Shown here: positions 19,094 through 27,997 of the stretch, piece after piece
Position numbering within the stretch: the first letter of the stretch is position 1
How the letters are laid out: every line of letters begins with the position of its first letter
From: JAMDEO01 sp963775295
Lineage (GTDB): Bacteria; Actinomycetota; Thermoleophilia; RBG-16-64-13
Reading direction: 5' to 3'
Length of the DNA: 64,000 nt
NCBI GenBank assembly: GCA_963775295.1
Contig: CAVZIK010000006.1
Span: 1-64,000, forward strand
Position numbers and translations under genes: made by a program
Notes under the pieces: model-generated
Told to the model about the DNA's origin: nothing
The model's database searches: none
Seen by the model: the letters and a program-made list of their open reading frames with translations, nothing else

Positions 19094-19316
19094 CGTTGTC
19101 CTCCGTCATAGTTGTGGTGGTCGTGCTTGCGTGCGAACCGAGATTGAACGAGGGAAACTTCACCGGAGTAAGAAATACGATGACGCACGCCACGGCGACA
19201 CAACAGGCCGCGGCGACACCCAATAGCTTGCGACTGCGCTCCAACGCCCCCAGAAGGGCACTTAAAAAGAAGCCGCTCAGCAAGAAGAATAGAACGACAC
19301 TGATGGAACTTTTCAC
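19077..19316 (-). CDS. Small two-helix membrane protein upstream of purM
   Basis: 79 aa. Two hydrophobic segments (ISVVLFFLLSGFFLSALLGAL, written here as the first helix near residues 4-22; VAAACCVAVACVIVFLTP near 34-51) are followed by a Ser/Thr-rich tail. It overlaps the purM start by 17 bases in another frame, so the two are probably co-transcribed. No family recognised. The hydrophobic pattern and tight spacing support a real gene. Confidence 0.6.
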   Translation of the reverse strand: MKSSISVVLFFLLSGFFLSALLGALERSRKLLGVAAACCVAVACVIVFLTPVKFPSFNLGSHASTTTTTMTEDNGAQSP

Positions 19317-19414
19317 GCGACCAGCGTACCAGAAGGAGCCATAGCTCGATACCCGGACGGACCCGGCCGCGCGGCCTCCCGTTGTAGGTGGAGGGCAAAT
19401 AGTGCTAGAGTCCG

Positions 19415-19540
19415 GGCAGCAAGCATGGTGCCTCCGCAGTCAGGCTCCGGTACGTCCGGAGCCGAGAGGGAAGCCGGTGAGATTCCGGCACGGTCCCGCC
19501 ACTGTAACCGGGGAAAACCCGGGAGTCAGATACCTGCTGT
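19415..19540 (+). promoter_or_regulatory. Cobalamin (AdoCbl) riboswitch
   Basis: Carries the cobalamin riboswitch core in order: ATGGTGCC, GAGAGGGAAGCCGGTGAGA, CCCGCCACTGTAA, GGGAGTCAGATACC, closed by a P1-like pairing of CAGCA (19417-19421) with TGCTG (19534-19538). It lies 158 bases before btuF. A GC-rich stem region at 19545-19620 probably forms the expression platform. It should lower btuFCD expression when cobalamin is plentiful. Confidence 0.95.
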
Positions 19541-19697
19541 AGAGGAGGAGCAGACGCTTTCCGTGGAGGAAGCGCTCTCCGTCCCGCTTTCGCGGGGCGC
19601 CAACTCGGTTCGACCGTCTGGTCAGGCCGGGGAGTAGCCAACCTGCTCTCCACCATCTTGCTGGTCGTGACCATAGGTTTAACCGAAAGGAGTCCGC

Positions 19698-20780
19698 ATG
19701 CTCGGACACCAGGCGCCACGCCGCGAGCCGGCCTGGCTACACTCGCCACGCGCCACCCGGCGCGCGATGTTCCACTACCCGCCGCTGTCGATCGTCTTGC
19801 TCACCGCCGCACTACTGCTGGCCGGAGCGTCACTGCTGCTCGCTGGATGCGGTTCTTCCGTGGCGGATGAGACAACCGGCTCGACCGTCGTGGTCACGGC
19901 AACGGCGGCCGGTACCGCTGAGCCGACAACCGTTGCCGCCGCGCCTGACGAAGGAACCTTCCCGGTGACCGTCGTGGACGACGACAAGGCCAGCGTGACG
20001 ATCGAAACCAAGCCCATGCGCATTGTCTCCACGGCGCCATCGAGCACCGAGATCCTGTTCGCCCTGGGCCTCGATGACCGCATAGTCGGGGTTACGTCGC
20101 TGGACGACTATCCTCCTCAGGCCGCCAAGGTGGCCAAGGTGGGCGATTTCCAGGTCAACACCGAGGCTGTCATGGCCCTCAGCCCGGACCTGGTCGTAGG
20201 CTATGCCGGCGCCGAGGATGCGCTCAAGCCGGTGCAGTCGGCGGGCGCGTCGGTTGTCATCCTCAACCCGACCACGGTCGACGGGATCTACTCCAACATC
20301 AAGACTATCGGGGCAGCGACCGGCGCCACCGGCAAAGCCGCGGAACTGGTGGATTCCATCAAGGCTCAGATCAAGCAGATCGCCGATGCCGCTACGGCTA
20401 CCGGAACGTCCCCGAAAGTGTTCTACGCGGTAGACAATACTTTGTGGACGTGCGGACCTGGTTCGTTCGTGGACGATATGTTGAAACTTGCACACGTCAC
20501 GAACGTGGCCTCATCCGGCGCCGACAGCGTGGCGGTCCAAGCCTACTACCAGTTCGCTCCCGAGCAACTGGTCGCCAGTGACCCCGACATCATCCTCATA
20601 CCCAACACGGCCTACAAGAGCGTGGACGAGTTCACGAGTGACGCCCGCTTCTCCTCGCTTCGAGCGGTCAACGACGGGCACGTCTACCTCATCAACGACG
20701 TGGTGGTAACCCGGCCGGGTCCCCGAATCGGAGACGGGCTGAAGACGTTGGTGGATCTCGTACATCCCGGAGCACTGTAG
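19698..20780 (+). CDS. btuF: Cobalamin/corrinoid ABC transporter substrate-binding lipoprotein (BtuF)
   Basis: A periplasmic-binding-protein-2 family lipoprotein that delivers corrinoid to BtuCD. 360 aa. The N-terminus has a signal anchor ending in the lipobox LLAGC (Cys near residue 51), then a Ser/Thr/Ala-rich tether. The BtuF/FhuD fold follows: RIVSTAPSSTEILFALGLDDRIVG, quoted here as its conserved opening, and a C-terminal lobe with PDIILIPN. The ATG is preceded by AAAGGAG. The upstream cobalamin riboswitch sets the substrate call. Confidence 0.92.
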   Translation: MLGHQAPRREPAWLHSPRATRRAMFHYPPLSIVLLTAALLLAGASLLLAGCGSSVADETTGSTVVVTATAAGTAEPTTVAAAPDEGTFPVTVVDDDKASVTIETKPMRIVSTAPSSTEILFALGLDDRIVGVTSLDDYPPQAAKVAKVGDFQVNTEAVMALSPDLVVGYAGAEDALKPVQSAGASVVILNPTTVDGIYSNIKTIGAATGATGKAAELVDSIKAQIKQIADAATATGTSPKVFYAVDNTLWTCGPGSFVDDMLKLAHVTNVASSGADSVAVQAYYQFAPEQLVASDPDIILIPNTAYKSVDEFTSDARFSSLRAVNDGHVYLINDVVVTRPGPRIGDGLKTLVDLVHPGAL

Positions 20781-20787
20781 ACCCTAA

Positions 20788-20822
20788 GGGACGGGGCGGG
20801 CCACTGCGGCCCGCCCCGTCCC
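20788..20822. terminator. Strong GC hairpin between btuF and btuC
   Basis: A perfect 15-pair stem (20788-20802 with 20808-20822) encloses a five-base loop. No T run follows, so it is likely a partial terminator or mRNA-stabilising structure. It could keep the binding protein at a higher level than the permease. Confidence 0.6.
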
Positions 20823-20844
20823 AGTCTGAACAGGAGCCGCCCAA

Positions 20845-21885
20845 GTGGCTGTGAGCACGCACCGGCGCAACGTCTACCGTCTGGCAATGGCGGTCTTGGT
20901 CGCCGCGCTCGCGGCCGCCATCGTCAGCGCAAGCATCGTGGGCGCGGCCGGCCTGTCCGTGGGGGAAGCGTTCCGGGCCCTATTCGCGCTGTTCACCCAC
21001 GGCCCCGACGCCGCGGGCGACTTTCCCTCGTGGGCTCCGCGTCTCATGTTGAGCCTCCGACTGCCAAGGATCGTTCTCGCTCTCGTCACAGGCGCTGCGC
21101 TCTCCACTTCCGGAGCCGCTTTTCAGGGTGTGTTCCGCAATCCGCTGGCGGAACCCTATCTTCTCGGAGTCTCGGCGGGAGCAGCACTGGGAGCGACCAT
21201 CGCCATCGTCTGGAAGCCCCTCGGTTCTCTCGGTATCTATACTTTGCCCGTCCTCGCCTTCGTAGGTGCGGTGCTCGCCGCATTCCTGGTTTACCACCTG
21301 GCCACCTTCTCCGGCCGCACCAGCGGCGCGTCACTCCTGCTTTCGGGCGTAGCGGTCGGCTCCACCCTGACCGCAGTGACATCGTTCCTGATGGTGGCCA
21401 CGGAGCGCGACCTCCACACGGTGATCGTCTGGCTCATGGGCGGCATGAGCACCGCGACCTGGACGAAGGTGTACATCACCCTGCCTATCGTCGCCGCGGG
21501 GTTCTTCTACATGTATCTGATGTCCAGACGGATGAATCTCCTACTCATGGGAGAGGAGAGGGCGCGCGAACTCGGGGTCGACAGCCAGCGGACGCGACGC
21601 AATCTCATGGTTGTAGCGGCCCTGACCACGGCGGCCGCGGTGGCCTTCACGGGCCTGGTGGGTTTCATCGGCCTCATGGTGCCGCACATCATGCGCCTGG
21701 TCGTAGGCCCGGATCATCGGCGGCTCCTGCCGGCTACCGCCCTTTTTGGAGCGCTCCTTCTCCTTTCGGCCGACACGGTCGCCCGCACGGTGCTCGCCCC
21801 GGCCGAGATCCCGGTAGGGATCATCACCGCGGCCGTCGGCGGTCCGTTCTTCCTCTACCTACTTCGTGCGCGCAAAGGCGCGTGA
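20845..21885 (+). CDS. btuC: Cobalamin ABC transporter permease (BtuC, FecCD family)
   Basis: Membrane channel of the corrinoid importer. 346 aa with about ten transmembrane helices. FecCD landmarks include LRLPRIVLALVTGAALSTSG, FRNPLAEPYLLGVSAGA, GFIGLMVPHIMRLVVGPDHR, which faces the ATPase, and GEIPVGIITAAVGGPFF-like AEIPVGIITAAVGGPFF near the C-terminus. It follows btuF and meets btuD with almost no gap. Confidence 0.95.
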   Translation: MAVSTHRRNVYRLAMAVLVAALAAAIVSASIVGAAGLSVGEAFRALFALFTHGPDAAGDFPSWAPRLMLSLRLPRIVLALVTGAALSTSGAAFQGVFRNPLAEPYLLGVSAGAALGATIAIVWKPLGSLGIYTLPVLAFVGAVLAAFLVYHLATFSGRTSGASLLLSGVAVGSTLTAVTSFLMVATERDLHTVIVWLMGGMSTATWTKVYITLPIVAAGFFYMYLMSRRMNLLLMGEERARELGVDSQRTRRNLMVVAALTTAAAVAFTGLVGFIGLMVPHIMRLVVGPDHRRLLPATALFGALLLLSADTVARTVLAPAEIPVGIITAAVGGPFFLYLLRARKGA

Positions 21886-21889
21886 GGAA

Positions 21890-23173
21890 ATGAGCGAGAA
21901 GGCATCTTCCGTCTATGTGGTCCGGGGCCTTGAGGTGGAGTTGGGAGGCAAACGTGTCCTCGGCCCGATAGACCTCGAGATCGGACAGGGCGCATTTCTA
22001 GGCGTGCTGGGCCCGAACGGCTCGGGCAAGACCACTCTGCTCAGGGCTCTGAGCGGCGGGGTCCGGCCGGCCGGTGGTTCATTGTTGTTCGAAGACCGAC
22101 CTCTCCAAGGCTACCGGGCTACGGAACTGGCCCGCAGGGTGGGCGTCGTTCCTCAACAGTTCAATCTTGACTTCAATTTCACCGTTTCGGAGATGGTCGC
22201 CATGGGACGGTACGCGCACAGGGACGAGGCGGCCGACGGCGAAGCCGTGGCCGCCGCGCTCCGCACCACCGGGCTCACCGATTTGGCGGACCGGCTCGTA
22301 ACCGAGTTGTCGGGGGGCGAGCGCCAGCGCGCCCTCATTGCGCAGACCCTGGCTCAGCAGGCCCCCACGCTTCTCATGGACGAGCCGCTCAACAACCTCG
22401 ATCTGAACCATCAACTGGAGGTGATGCAGCTTCTACGTTCGTTGCACGAACAGGGCCGCACCGTCGCCGTGGTGTTGCACGACCTCAATATGGCCGCCCA
22501 GTACTGCGACGAACTGCTTCTCCTAGACAGGGGAAAGTTGGCCGCCCGTGGAGAACCGGAGGCGATCCTCGATCCTGCTGTGATCATGGAGGTCTTCCGA
22601 GTACGGGTGGCCGTGCACCGCCAAGGCAAGCGACCCTACATCACGCCTCTGTGGTCGCGTTCTCGGGAGGAGTCGCGCCACGAGCAGCAAGTACGGATCC
22701 ACGTCATCGCCGGAGGTGGGGCGGCCTCGGAGTTGCTCGAAGAACTGGTCTTGCACGGTTTCGCTCCCACGGTGGGCATAGTGAGCGTCTTCGACACCGA
22801 TTACACCACCGCCCAGAGATACGAGTTGGAGGTGGTGTCGGCCCCGCCCTTCCAACCCTTCCCGGCAGAGGCCCTCAGGCAGCACGCCTGCCTTGTGAAT
22901 GACGCTGAAGTGATAGTCGTAGCCCCCATCTTCTTCGGCCCGGGGAACTTGGAGCCTTTGCGGGCCGCCCTTCGGGCCGCTCAGGCAGGCAAGAGAGCGC
23001 TCGTCATCGACAGTCCCGCCGCGGAAGAACGGGACTTGAGCGGCGGAGAGGCCGCCAGCCTGTTGAACGAGTTGGTCGCCGCAGGTGCCAGCGTGGTGAC
23101 GGGGAGCGCCGAGATCATCGAGAGGCTCTGCGGCCCGGAGCCGGCCGACACGAGTTGCCGGGAGAATTCCTAG
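21890..23173 (+). CDS. btuD: Cobalamin ABC transporter ATP-binding protein with an extra C-terminal domain (BtuD)
   Basis: 427 aa; ordinary BtuD/FecE ATPases have about 260. Walker A is GPNGSGKT, the signature is LSGGERQR, Walker B LLMDEPLNNLD and the switch His lies in VVLHDLN. From about residue 269 a second domain of some 155 residues begins (RIHVIAGGGAASELLEEL) and contains VVAPIFFGPGN and ALVIDSPAAEERD; it looks like an alpha/beta nucleotide-binding or sensor fold. Its role is unknown. The ATG at 21890 follows TGAGGAA at short spacing; a GTG at 21866 would overlap btuC. Convergent with ccmD, sharing four bases. Confidence 0.92.
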   Translation: MSEKASSVYVVRGLEVELGGKRVLGPIDLEIGQGAFLGVLGPNGSGKTTLLRALSGGVRPAGGSLLFEDRPLQGYRATELARRVGVVPQQFNLDFNFTVSEMVAMGRYAHRDEAADGEAVAAALRTTGLTDLADRLVTELSGGERQRALIAQTLAQQAPTLLMDEPLNNLDLNHQLEVMQLLRSLHEQGRTVAVVLHDLNMAAQYCDELLLLDRGKLAARGEPEAILDPAVIMEVFRVRVAVHRQGKRPYITPLWSRSREESRHEQQVRIHVIAGGGAASELLEELVLHGFAPTVGIVSVFDTDYTTAQRYELEVVSAPPFQPFPAEALRQHACLVNDAEVIVVAPIFFGPGNLEPLRAALRAAQAGKRALVIDSPAAEERDLSGGEAASLLNELVAAGASVVTGSAEIIERLCGPEPADTSCRENS

Positions 23174-23328
23174 AGCCGAGAGCCACCGCCGAGTTCTCTA
23201 TCCCTCGCTTCGAGCTCGATCATCCGCCTCCTGAGGGCCACTTGCTGTCTACCGATCCAGAATAGGTAGCAGGCAAGGAGCGCCCAGATCACCGCGTAGC
23301 CAACGGCGAGATAGGCCATGCCGTTCAT
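23170..23328 (-). CDS. ccmD: Haem exporter small subunit (CcmD)
   Basis: A 52-aa frame at the end of the ccm cluster. The N-terminus MNGMAYLAVGYAVIWALLAC forms one transmembrane helix, followed by FWIGRQQVALRRRMIELEAR, a basic amphipathic segment. This is the standard form of CcmD, which helps release holo-CcmE from CcmC/CcmAB. Its ATG overlaps the ccmC stop (ATGA). Its stop overlaps the end of the convergent btuD. Confidence 0.85.
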   Translation of the reverse strand: MNGMAYLAVGYAVIWALLACYLFWIGRQQVALRRRMIELEARDRELGGGSRL

Positions 23329-24056
23329 TGATCACCTCCCCCGTCCTCCTCCGACAAGGCCAAGGCATCGAGACGGGTGCTCAACTCGACCATATGCCAG
23401 CGCAGCAACAAGAGATAGACGAAGAGCAGGGTGAACGCGGCCAGACAGACGGCGAGAACCCAGGCCATGCCTCCCGCGATGGCAAAACCACCGCTGCCGA
23501 GAAGACGCGGATGCACCGTTCGCCACCACCAGATGGAAAGGAACACTATCGGAACGTCTATCCAGCCGACAATGCCGTACACAGCGACCAAGCGCGCCCG
23601 CTTATGTCCCGGGTTGGCCAAAGACCGCAGCAGCAGATAACCCACGTAGATAAACCAGAGGATCAGGGTGGTGGTGAGGCGGGGCTCCCAGGTCCAATAG
23701 ACCCCCCAAACGGGCTTCGCCCAGAGCGGCCCAGTGATCAACGTGATGGTGGTGAAGACCACGCCGATTTCAGCCGCCACCCCGGCGACGCGGTCGTAGA
23801 CCAGTTTTCGAGTGACCAGATAAGCGATACTGAAGCCGAAGACACACGTAAAAGCCGGGCCGAGAGCAATCCAGGCGCTCGGCATGTGGAAATAGAAGAG
23901 GCGCTGCACGTCCCCCATCTCCACTTCCTTCGGGGCCAGGACCAGCGCGGAGATCAGGGCGAATACCATGAGCAGCCCCGTGACCGCGCCCAATATCTGG
24001 AGTCCCGCGTCGCCCGGTCGGCTCGACTCAATGTTCGAGGATCGTTCCATCGTCAC
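23325..24056 (-). CDS. ccmC: Haem exporter / haem-handling protein CcmC
   Basis: 243 aa with six transmembrane segments. It loads haem onto CcmE. The WWD-type signature is seen as WAKPVWGVYWTWEPRLTTTL. The conserved periplasmic His are in YFHMPSAW (near residue 57) and in WWRTVHPRLL (near residue 180). Start overlaps ccmB within the ccmE-F-A-B-C-D run (ATGA-type overlap). Key residues are intact. Confidence 0.95.
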   Translation of the reverse strand: MTMERSSNIESSRPGDAGLQILGAVTGLLMVFALISALVLAPKEVEMGDVQRLFYFHMPSAWIALGPAFTCVFGFSIAYLVTRKLVYDRVAGVAAEIGVVFTTITLITGPLWAKPVWGVYWTWEPRLTTTLILWFIYVGYLLLRSLANPGHKRARLVAVYGIVGWIDVPIVFLSIWWWRTVHPRLLGSGGFAIAGGMAWVLAVCLAAFTLLFVYLLLLRWHMVELSTRLDALALSEEDGGGDQ

Positions 24057-24730
24057 TCCACCACGAAATCGAAGGTCGCTATCCCGACGGCCAGGAAGAT
24101 CACGTCATATATCAACATGAGCACCGGCCAGAGGCCCAGGCCCGCCCAGGGCTCCTGACCGAGCAGCACTATGGAACAACGCGCGGCCGCGACGAGTATA
24201 GGCACCAACAGGGGCAGGACCAAGATCGAAAGCAACGCGCCGCGCGTCCGGACACTTACGGTGATGGCCGCCAAGAGTGTCCCAACCGCGGCGAGGCCCA
24301 CGGTCGTGAGCAGCATCACCCCGAGAAGGGCGAGCCACTGCACGTTCAGACCGACATCGTACAACACGGTGAAGAACACCAGCACCACAAAGCCGCTGCC
24401 GAAGGCCAGGATGAGACTCGCCATGAGTTTGCCCAAGTAGATGACGGTGCGGCTGACCGGCGCTAGGAGAAGACCTTCCAGGCACTGAACCTCCTTCTCG
24501 CCCTCAAAGCTGCGCCCAACCGCGATGAGACCCGGGAACAGAAAGGCGGCCCAGAGCACGCCCGAGCGAGCCAAGGCAGCATCCCGCGTGCCCGGCTCAA
24601 GGCTGAAAGCGAAAACGAGCACGATCAGGAACCCCAGGAGGACCATGGTGACCACGCCGCTGAGAGTGCGCAGCTCGCAACGCAGGTCCTTCTTGGTGAT
24701 GGTCCAACTGGCGCGAAGCACGCTCCTCAT
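24053..24730 (-). CDS. ccmB: Cytochrome c maturation ABC transporter permease CcmB
   Basis: 225 aa with six hydrophobic helices. It is the membrane partner of CcmA in the ATPase that drives release of haem-loaded CcmE. Typical features are KKDLRCELRTLSG at the N-terminus, FEGEKEVQCLEGLLLAPVSR and YLGKLMAS. The ATG at 24730 was chosen because it overlaps the ccmA stop (ATGA) and homology begins at MRSVLRASWTITKKDL; the frame extends 42 codons upstream without similarity. Confidence 0.94.
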   Translation of the reverse strand: MRSVLRASWTITKKDLRCELRTLSGVVTMVLLGFLIVLVFAFSLEPGTRDAALARSGVLWAAFLFPGLIAVGRSFEGEKEVQCLEGLLLAPVSRTVIYLGKLMASLILAFGSGFVVLVFFTVLYDVGLNVQWLALLGVMLLTTVGLAAVGTLLAAITVSVRTRGALLSILVLPLLVPILVAAARCSIVLLGQEPWAGLGLWPVLMLIYDVIFLAVGIATFDFVVE

Positions 24731-25494
24731 CGCCCGGCCTCCCCGGCGCCGCGCGGCGCGGCGCCCGTTCCCCCGGACCGCGGCTTTGTCCCCAGAGACA
24801 CCGCGTCCCGATAGCAGGCGAGGAATTCGTCTCGCCCGTGATCGCGCGCTCCGCACTCGAGCACTATCTTCCCGCCGGCCAGCACCGCAACCCGGTCCGA
24901 AAGACCCAGGCCCTCATCGACGTCGTGGGTAGTCATGATTGCGGTCCGCTCGCCGTCGTTGAGCCCTCGCAAGAAGGTCTCAAGTTTCTCGCGCGCGTGG
25001 TAGTCCAGCCCGGTAAAAGGCTCGTCCAAAAGCAGAAGGCGCGGCCGATGCAGGAGCGCCCGGCCGACCGCCATTCTTTGTTGCATGCCGCGCGAACAGG
25101 CGGACACTTCTCGGTTGAGGATGGGACCGAGTTCGAGTTCGTCGGCAATCCGGCGGATCGACGCCGCCGGGTCATCCAGTCCGTACAACTTGGCGAAGAA
25201 TTCCAGATTCTCCTGTCCGGTGAGTTGAGGATAGAGATAGGGATGATGCGAGATGACCCCGATAAGCCTTCGCAAAGCGTTGGGATCGCGCTGGGCGTCG
25301 ACGCCGGCCACGTGGACGCTCCCGGAGGAAGGCTTCAGCAGCCCGGCGATGATCTTGAGAAGAGTAGTCTTGCCGGCGCCATTCGGACCGAAGATGGTCA
25401 CGAACGACCCGGGCCGCACGCCGATGGTGACTCCCTTGAGAACCTCGCCCACCCCGAAGGTGAAGCGGAGACATTCCACTTCGACCGCAGGCAT
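24727..25494 (-). CDS. ccmA: Cytochrome c maturation ABC transporter ATPase CcmA
   Basis: 255 aa. Walker A is GPNGAGKT, Walker B LLLLDEPFTGLD and the H-loop TTHD. The signature reads ACSRGMQQRM, the relaxed form usual in CcmA, in place of LSGGQ. With CcmB it powers haem handover from CcmE. The ATG at 25494, four bases after the ccmF stop, has AGGT upstream; the frame is open 37 codons further but inside ccmF. Confidence 0.94.
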   Translation of the reverse strand: MPAVEVECLRFTFGVGEVLKGVTIGVRPGSFVTIFGPNGAGKTTLLKIIAGLLKPSSGSVHVAGVDAQRDPNALRRLIGVISHHPYLYPQLTGQENLEFFAKLYGLDDPAASIRRIADELELGPILNREVSACSRGMQQRMAVGRALLHRPRLLLLDEPFTGLDYHAREKLETFLRGLNDGERTAIMTTHDVDEGLGLSDRVAVLAGGKIVLECGARDHGRDEFLACYRDAVSLGTKPRSGGTGAAPRGAGEAGR

Positions 25495-25498
25495 GGAC

Positions 25499-27511
25499 CT
25501 ACGCCCCCGCTCTCCGGGCGTTCCGACTCGCCGGCTGCTTCCTCCCCGGTTCCCGTCCCGGCCACATAGCCATAAGACCGCCGAACGCCATGATCGCGCC
25601 GCCAACCCAAAGCCAGCCTACGAGGGGATGGAGTTCCAGGCTCAGAGATACGGTCTCTCCCTGCTCGCCTATCGCTAGGATAGACACGTAGACGTCTCCG
25701 CCGATAGAACTCCTTCGCGCCACCCGAGTCCAGGTCTGATCGGAGGCAGGGTAGTAGTCCAACGACGGCCTCAACTCCCCCGCGGCCTTCCCGTTGATCA
25801 GAAGGCTCAGGATCGCCCGGTTCTCACTCCTGTCTGGTCCGTTGGAAACCTGGAAGTCCTCATAGACCACCTCTACGTTGCGCAAGGTCAGAGAGCTCCC
25901 GACGGTCAGGTCGCCTTCAGTCGACTGTTTGTACGACCACGAACCGGCCAGCCCGATGATCAATACCGCGAGCCCGAGATGGACCACGAAACCGCCGTAA
26001 CGCCGGCGATTGCCCCAGACCAGCCTGCCGAAATCGACGACGGGATTGCCCCGGTTCTGACGGTGAATAGCGCGGTAGCCCTGGACATACATGATAAGGA
26101 TTGTCGTGATGGTCATCGCGGCAAGGGTGAACGCGCCTGCCGGGTAGCCCTTGCGCACGCCGAGGGCCAGAAGCAGTACGAGCGTCAGGACTCCTACGCC
26201 GGTGGTGATCCCTGCCTCTATCGAGGCACGGCTCCACGAAGCCCGAGCCGTGCGGAGAAAGGGACAGTAGGCCATCAGCGCCAGAAGCACCAAACCCAGT
26301 GGGGCCGTAACCACATCGAAGAAGTTGTCCGCCAGTACCACCTGTCCGCCGCCAAGGGCCTGATAGATCGGCGGGAAGACCACGCCCCAGAGGATCACGA
26401 AGGTGATGACGGAAAGCACGACGTTCGTGTAGATGAAGCTCGACGGCTCGCTCAGCGTGGGCGCGGGAGCGCTCCCAATGCGCAGGGACGTGAACCCGCG
26501 CGCGATAACGGCGACGGCAACCATCAGCATGACAACCATGAACGTGACGAACCACGGAATCATCGCCGGCTCTTGGAACGCGTGCACCGACGCGGCCACG
26601 CCGGAACGGGTGAGGAAGGTGCCGAACACGGTGAGCAGGAAGGTGATGGCTGTCAACGAAGCCATCCACACGCGTTGCGTCCCCTTGCGCTTGGCCATCG
26701 CCGTCGCATGAAGAAGCGCCGTAGCGGTGAGCCACGGGATCAACGAAGCGTTCTCCACCGGATCCCAGGCCCAGTACCCACCCCAACCAAGCGTAACGTA
26801 CGCCCACCAGGCTCCGACAACGTTGCCAATAGTGAGGAAGATCCAGCCGGCCAAGGCCCAACGCCGTAGCGCCCCAAGCCAAGTCTCGAAAGCCGTCTTG
26901 TTTGTGAGGCCGGCTACAAGGATGGCGAAGGGCACCGCAGTCGCCACGTACCCCGCGTACAGCGCGAGCGGGTGGATGACCATGCCGGGGTTCTGGAGCA
27001 TCGGATTGAGGCCGAGTCCGTCTGCCGGAGCCGGCACCGGGTTGGCGGCGAAGGGATTGCAGTTCGGGCCGAAGAGGAGGAGAAGGCTGAAGAAGAGCCC
27101 CATGGCCGAGAGCGTGGCCACAAGGTAGGGTAACATGCTGCCGGCCAGGGACTTCACGCCCTCGCGTCTTCGAATATGCCGTGACGCCGCCACTGAGAAG
27201 GCGGCAAGCATGAGTAGCCAGAGGAGCAGCGAGCCGGCGTTGCCCGCCCAGAAAGCGGAAACGGTGTACCAACCGGACAGAGCGCGAGAGCTGTGCTCGT
27301 ACACGTAAAGATTGCCAAAGTCCCTGGCCATAAAAGCGGCCAGCAGGAGCAGGGAGGCTCCGGTGACCGCGACCAGCAGAGCGTACAGCGACCAGAGGCC
27401 AACCCGTTCGCCCAGCGGCCGACGGCTGATTCGCCCCACCAGGGAGCCCAAGAGCGCTACGAGACTTGCCAGCGCGGCAAGGAGGAGGAGGACCTCGCCC
27501 GCCTGGCTCAA
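25499..27511 (-). CDS. ccmF: Cytochrome c haem lyase core subunit CcmF
   Basis: About 670 aa with some 13-15 transmembrane helices. It attaches haem from CcmE to apocytochrome. The WWD signature WGGYWAWDPVENASLIPW is present, with flanking His in NPGMVIHPLALYAG and in the later periplasmic loops. A C-terminal soluble domain (residues about 540-620) precedes the last helix. I place the start at TTG 27511, which overlaps the ccmE stop (TTGA) with GAGG seven bases upstream; an in-frame GTG at 27538 is the alternative. No ccmG, ccmH or ccmI follows. Confidence 0.94.
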   Translation of the reverse strand: MSQAGEVLLLLAALASLVALLGSLVGRISRRPLGERVGLWSLYALLVAVTGASLLLLAAFMARDFGNLYVYEHSSRALSGWYTVSAFWAGNAGSLLLWLLMLAAFSVAASRHIRRREGVKSLAGSMLPYLVATLSAMGLFFSLLLLFGPNCNPFAANPVPAPADGLGLNPMLQNPGMVIHPLALYAGYVATAVPFAILVAGLTNKTAFETWLGALRRWALAGWIFLTIGNVVGAWWAYVTLGWGGYWAWDPVENASLIPWLTATALLHATAMAKRKGTQRVWMASLTAITFLLTVFGTFLTRSGVAASVHAFQEPAMIPWFVTFMVVMLMVAVAVIARGFTSLRIGSAPAPTLSEPSSFIYTNVVLSVITFVILWGVVFPPIYQALGGGQVVLADNFFDVVTAPLGLVLLALMAYCPFLRTARASWSRASIEAGITTGVGVLTLVLLLALGVRKGYPAGAFTLAAMTITTILIMYVQGYRAIHRQNRGNPVVDFGRLVWGNRRRYGGFVVHLGLAVLIIGLAGSWSYKQSTEGDLTVGSSLTLRNVEVVYEDFQVSNGPDRSENRAILSLLINGKAAGELRPSLDYYPASDQTWTRVARRSSIGGDVYVSILAIGEQGETVSLSLELHPLVGWLWVGGAIMAFGGLMAMWPGREPGRKQPASRNARRAGA

Positions 27512-27912
27512 GGAGCAGCCTCGTACTTGCTGGGGCACTTGGCGATGAAGGTCCGGGCCTCGAAGGTTCCGTTTGTCAGGCGGTCGCCTTCCACGACGAC
27601 TTCGGTGTCGGCCAGGTTCTTGAACGTATCGGGCAGGGCGCCGTCGTACACGACAGCAAGATATTCCGAGGTCTGATCGCGGTCGTGGATCCGGAACGTG
27701 ATGTGAGTGTTACTCGAGTGCACCAGAGAACCCGCCACGAGTTCCCCGGAGACTCGCACGTTGTGCGCGCTCGATAAGGCGTTGAGTTCAGAGACCGAGT
27801 AATAGTAGACCGCCCCACGTCCGAGCCCCAGCCAGAGCAAGACCCCCGCGGCCACGACGACAACCGCGGCGGCGATGACGACCTTGACCTTGCGCGAACC
27901 CAGACGTTTCAT
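27508..27912 (-). CDS. ccmE: Haem chaperone CcmE, CxxxY variant
   Basis: 134 aa. One N-terminal transmembrane anchor (about 9-30) precedes an OB-fold domain with VYYYSVSELNAL, VRVSGELVAGSL and LAVVYDGALPDTF. Haem is normally bound covalently by the His of an HxxxY motif; here the same place reads C126-P-S-K-Y130, the CxxxY form known from archaea and some Deltaproteobacteria such as Desulfovibrio. First gene of the ccmEFABCD run. The ATG at 27912 has no clear Shine-Dalgarno sequence but begins the homology. Confidence 0.9.
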   Translation of the reverse strand: MKRLGSRKVKVVIAAAVVVVAAGVLLWLGLGRGAVYYYSVSELNALSSAHNVRVSGELVAGSLVHSSNTHITFRIHDRDQTSEYLAVVYDGALPDTFKNLADTEVVVEGDRLTNGTFEARTFIAKCPSKYEAAP

Positions 27913-27997
27913 GGTGAGCGACAGTCTACAGGCGCGGCGGATGCACGAAAAGGGTGTTGAACGCGTGAGCGAAAGGCTTGTGCCTCGGTCAGCGGGC

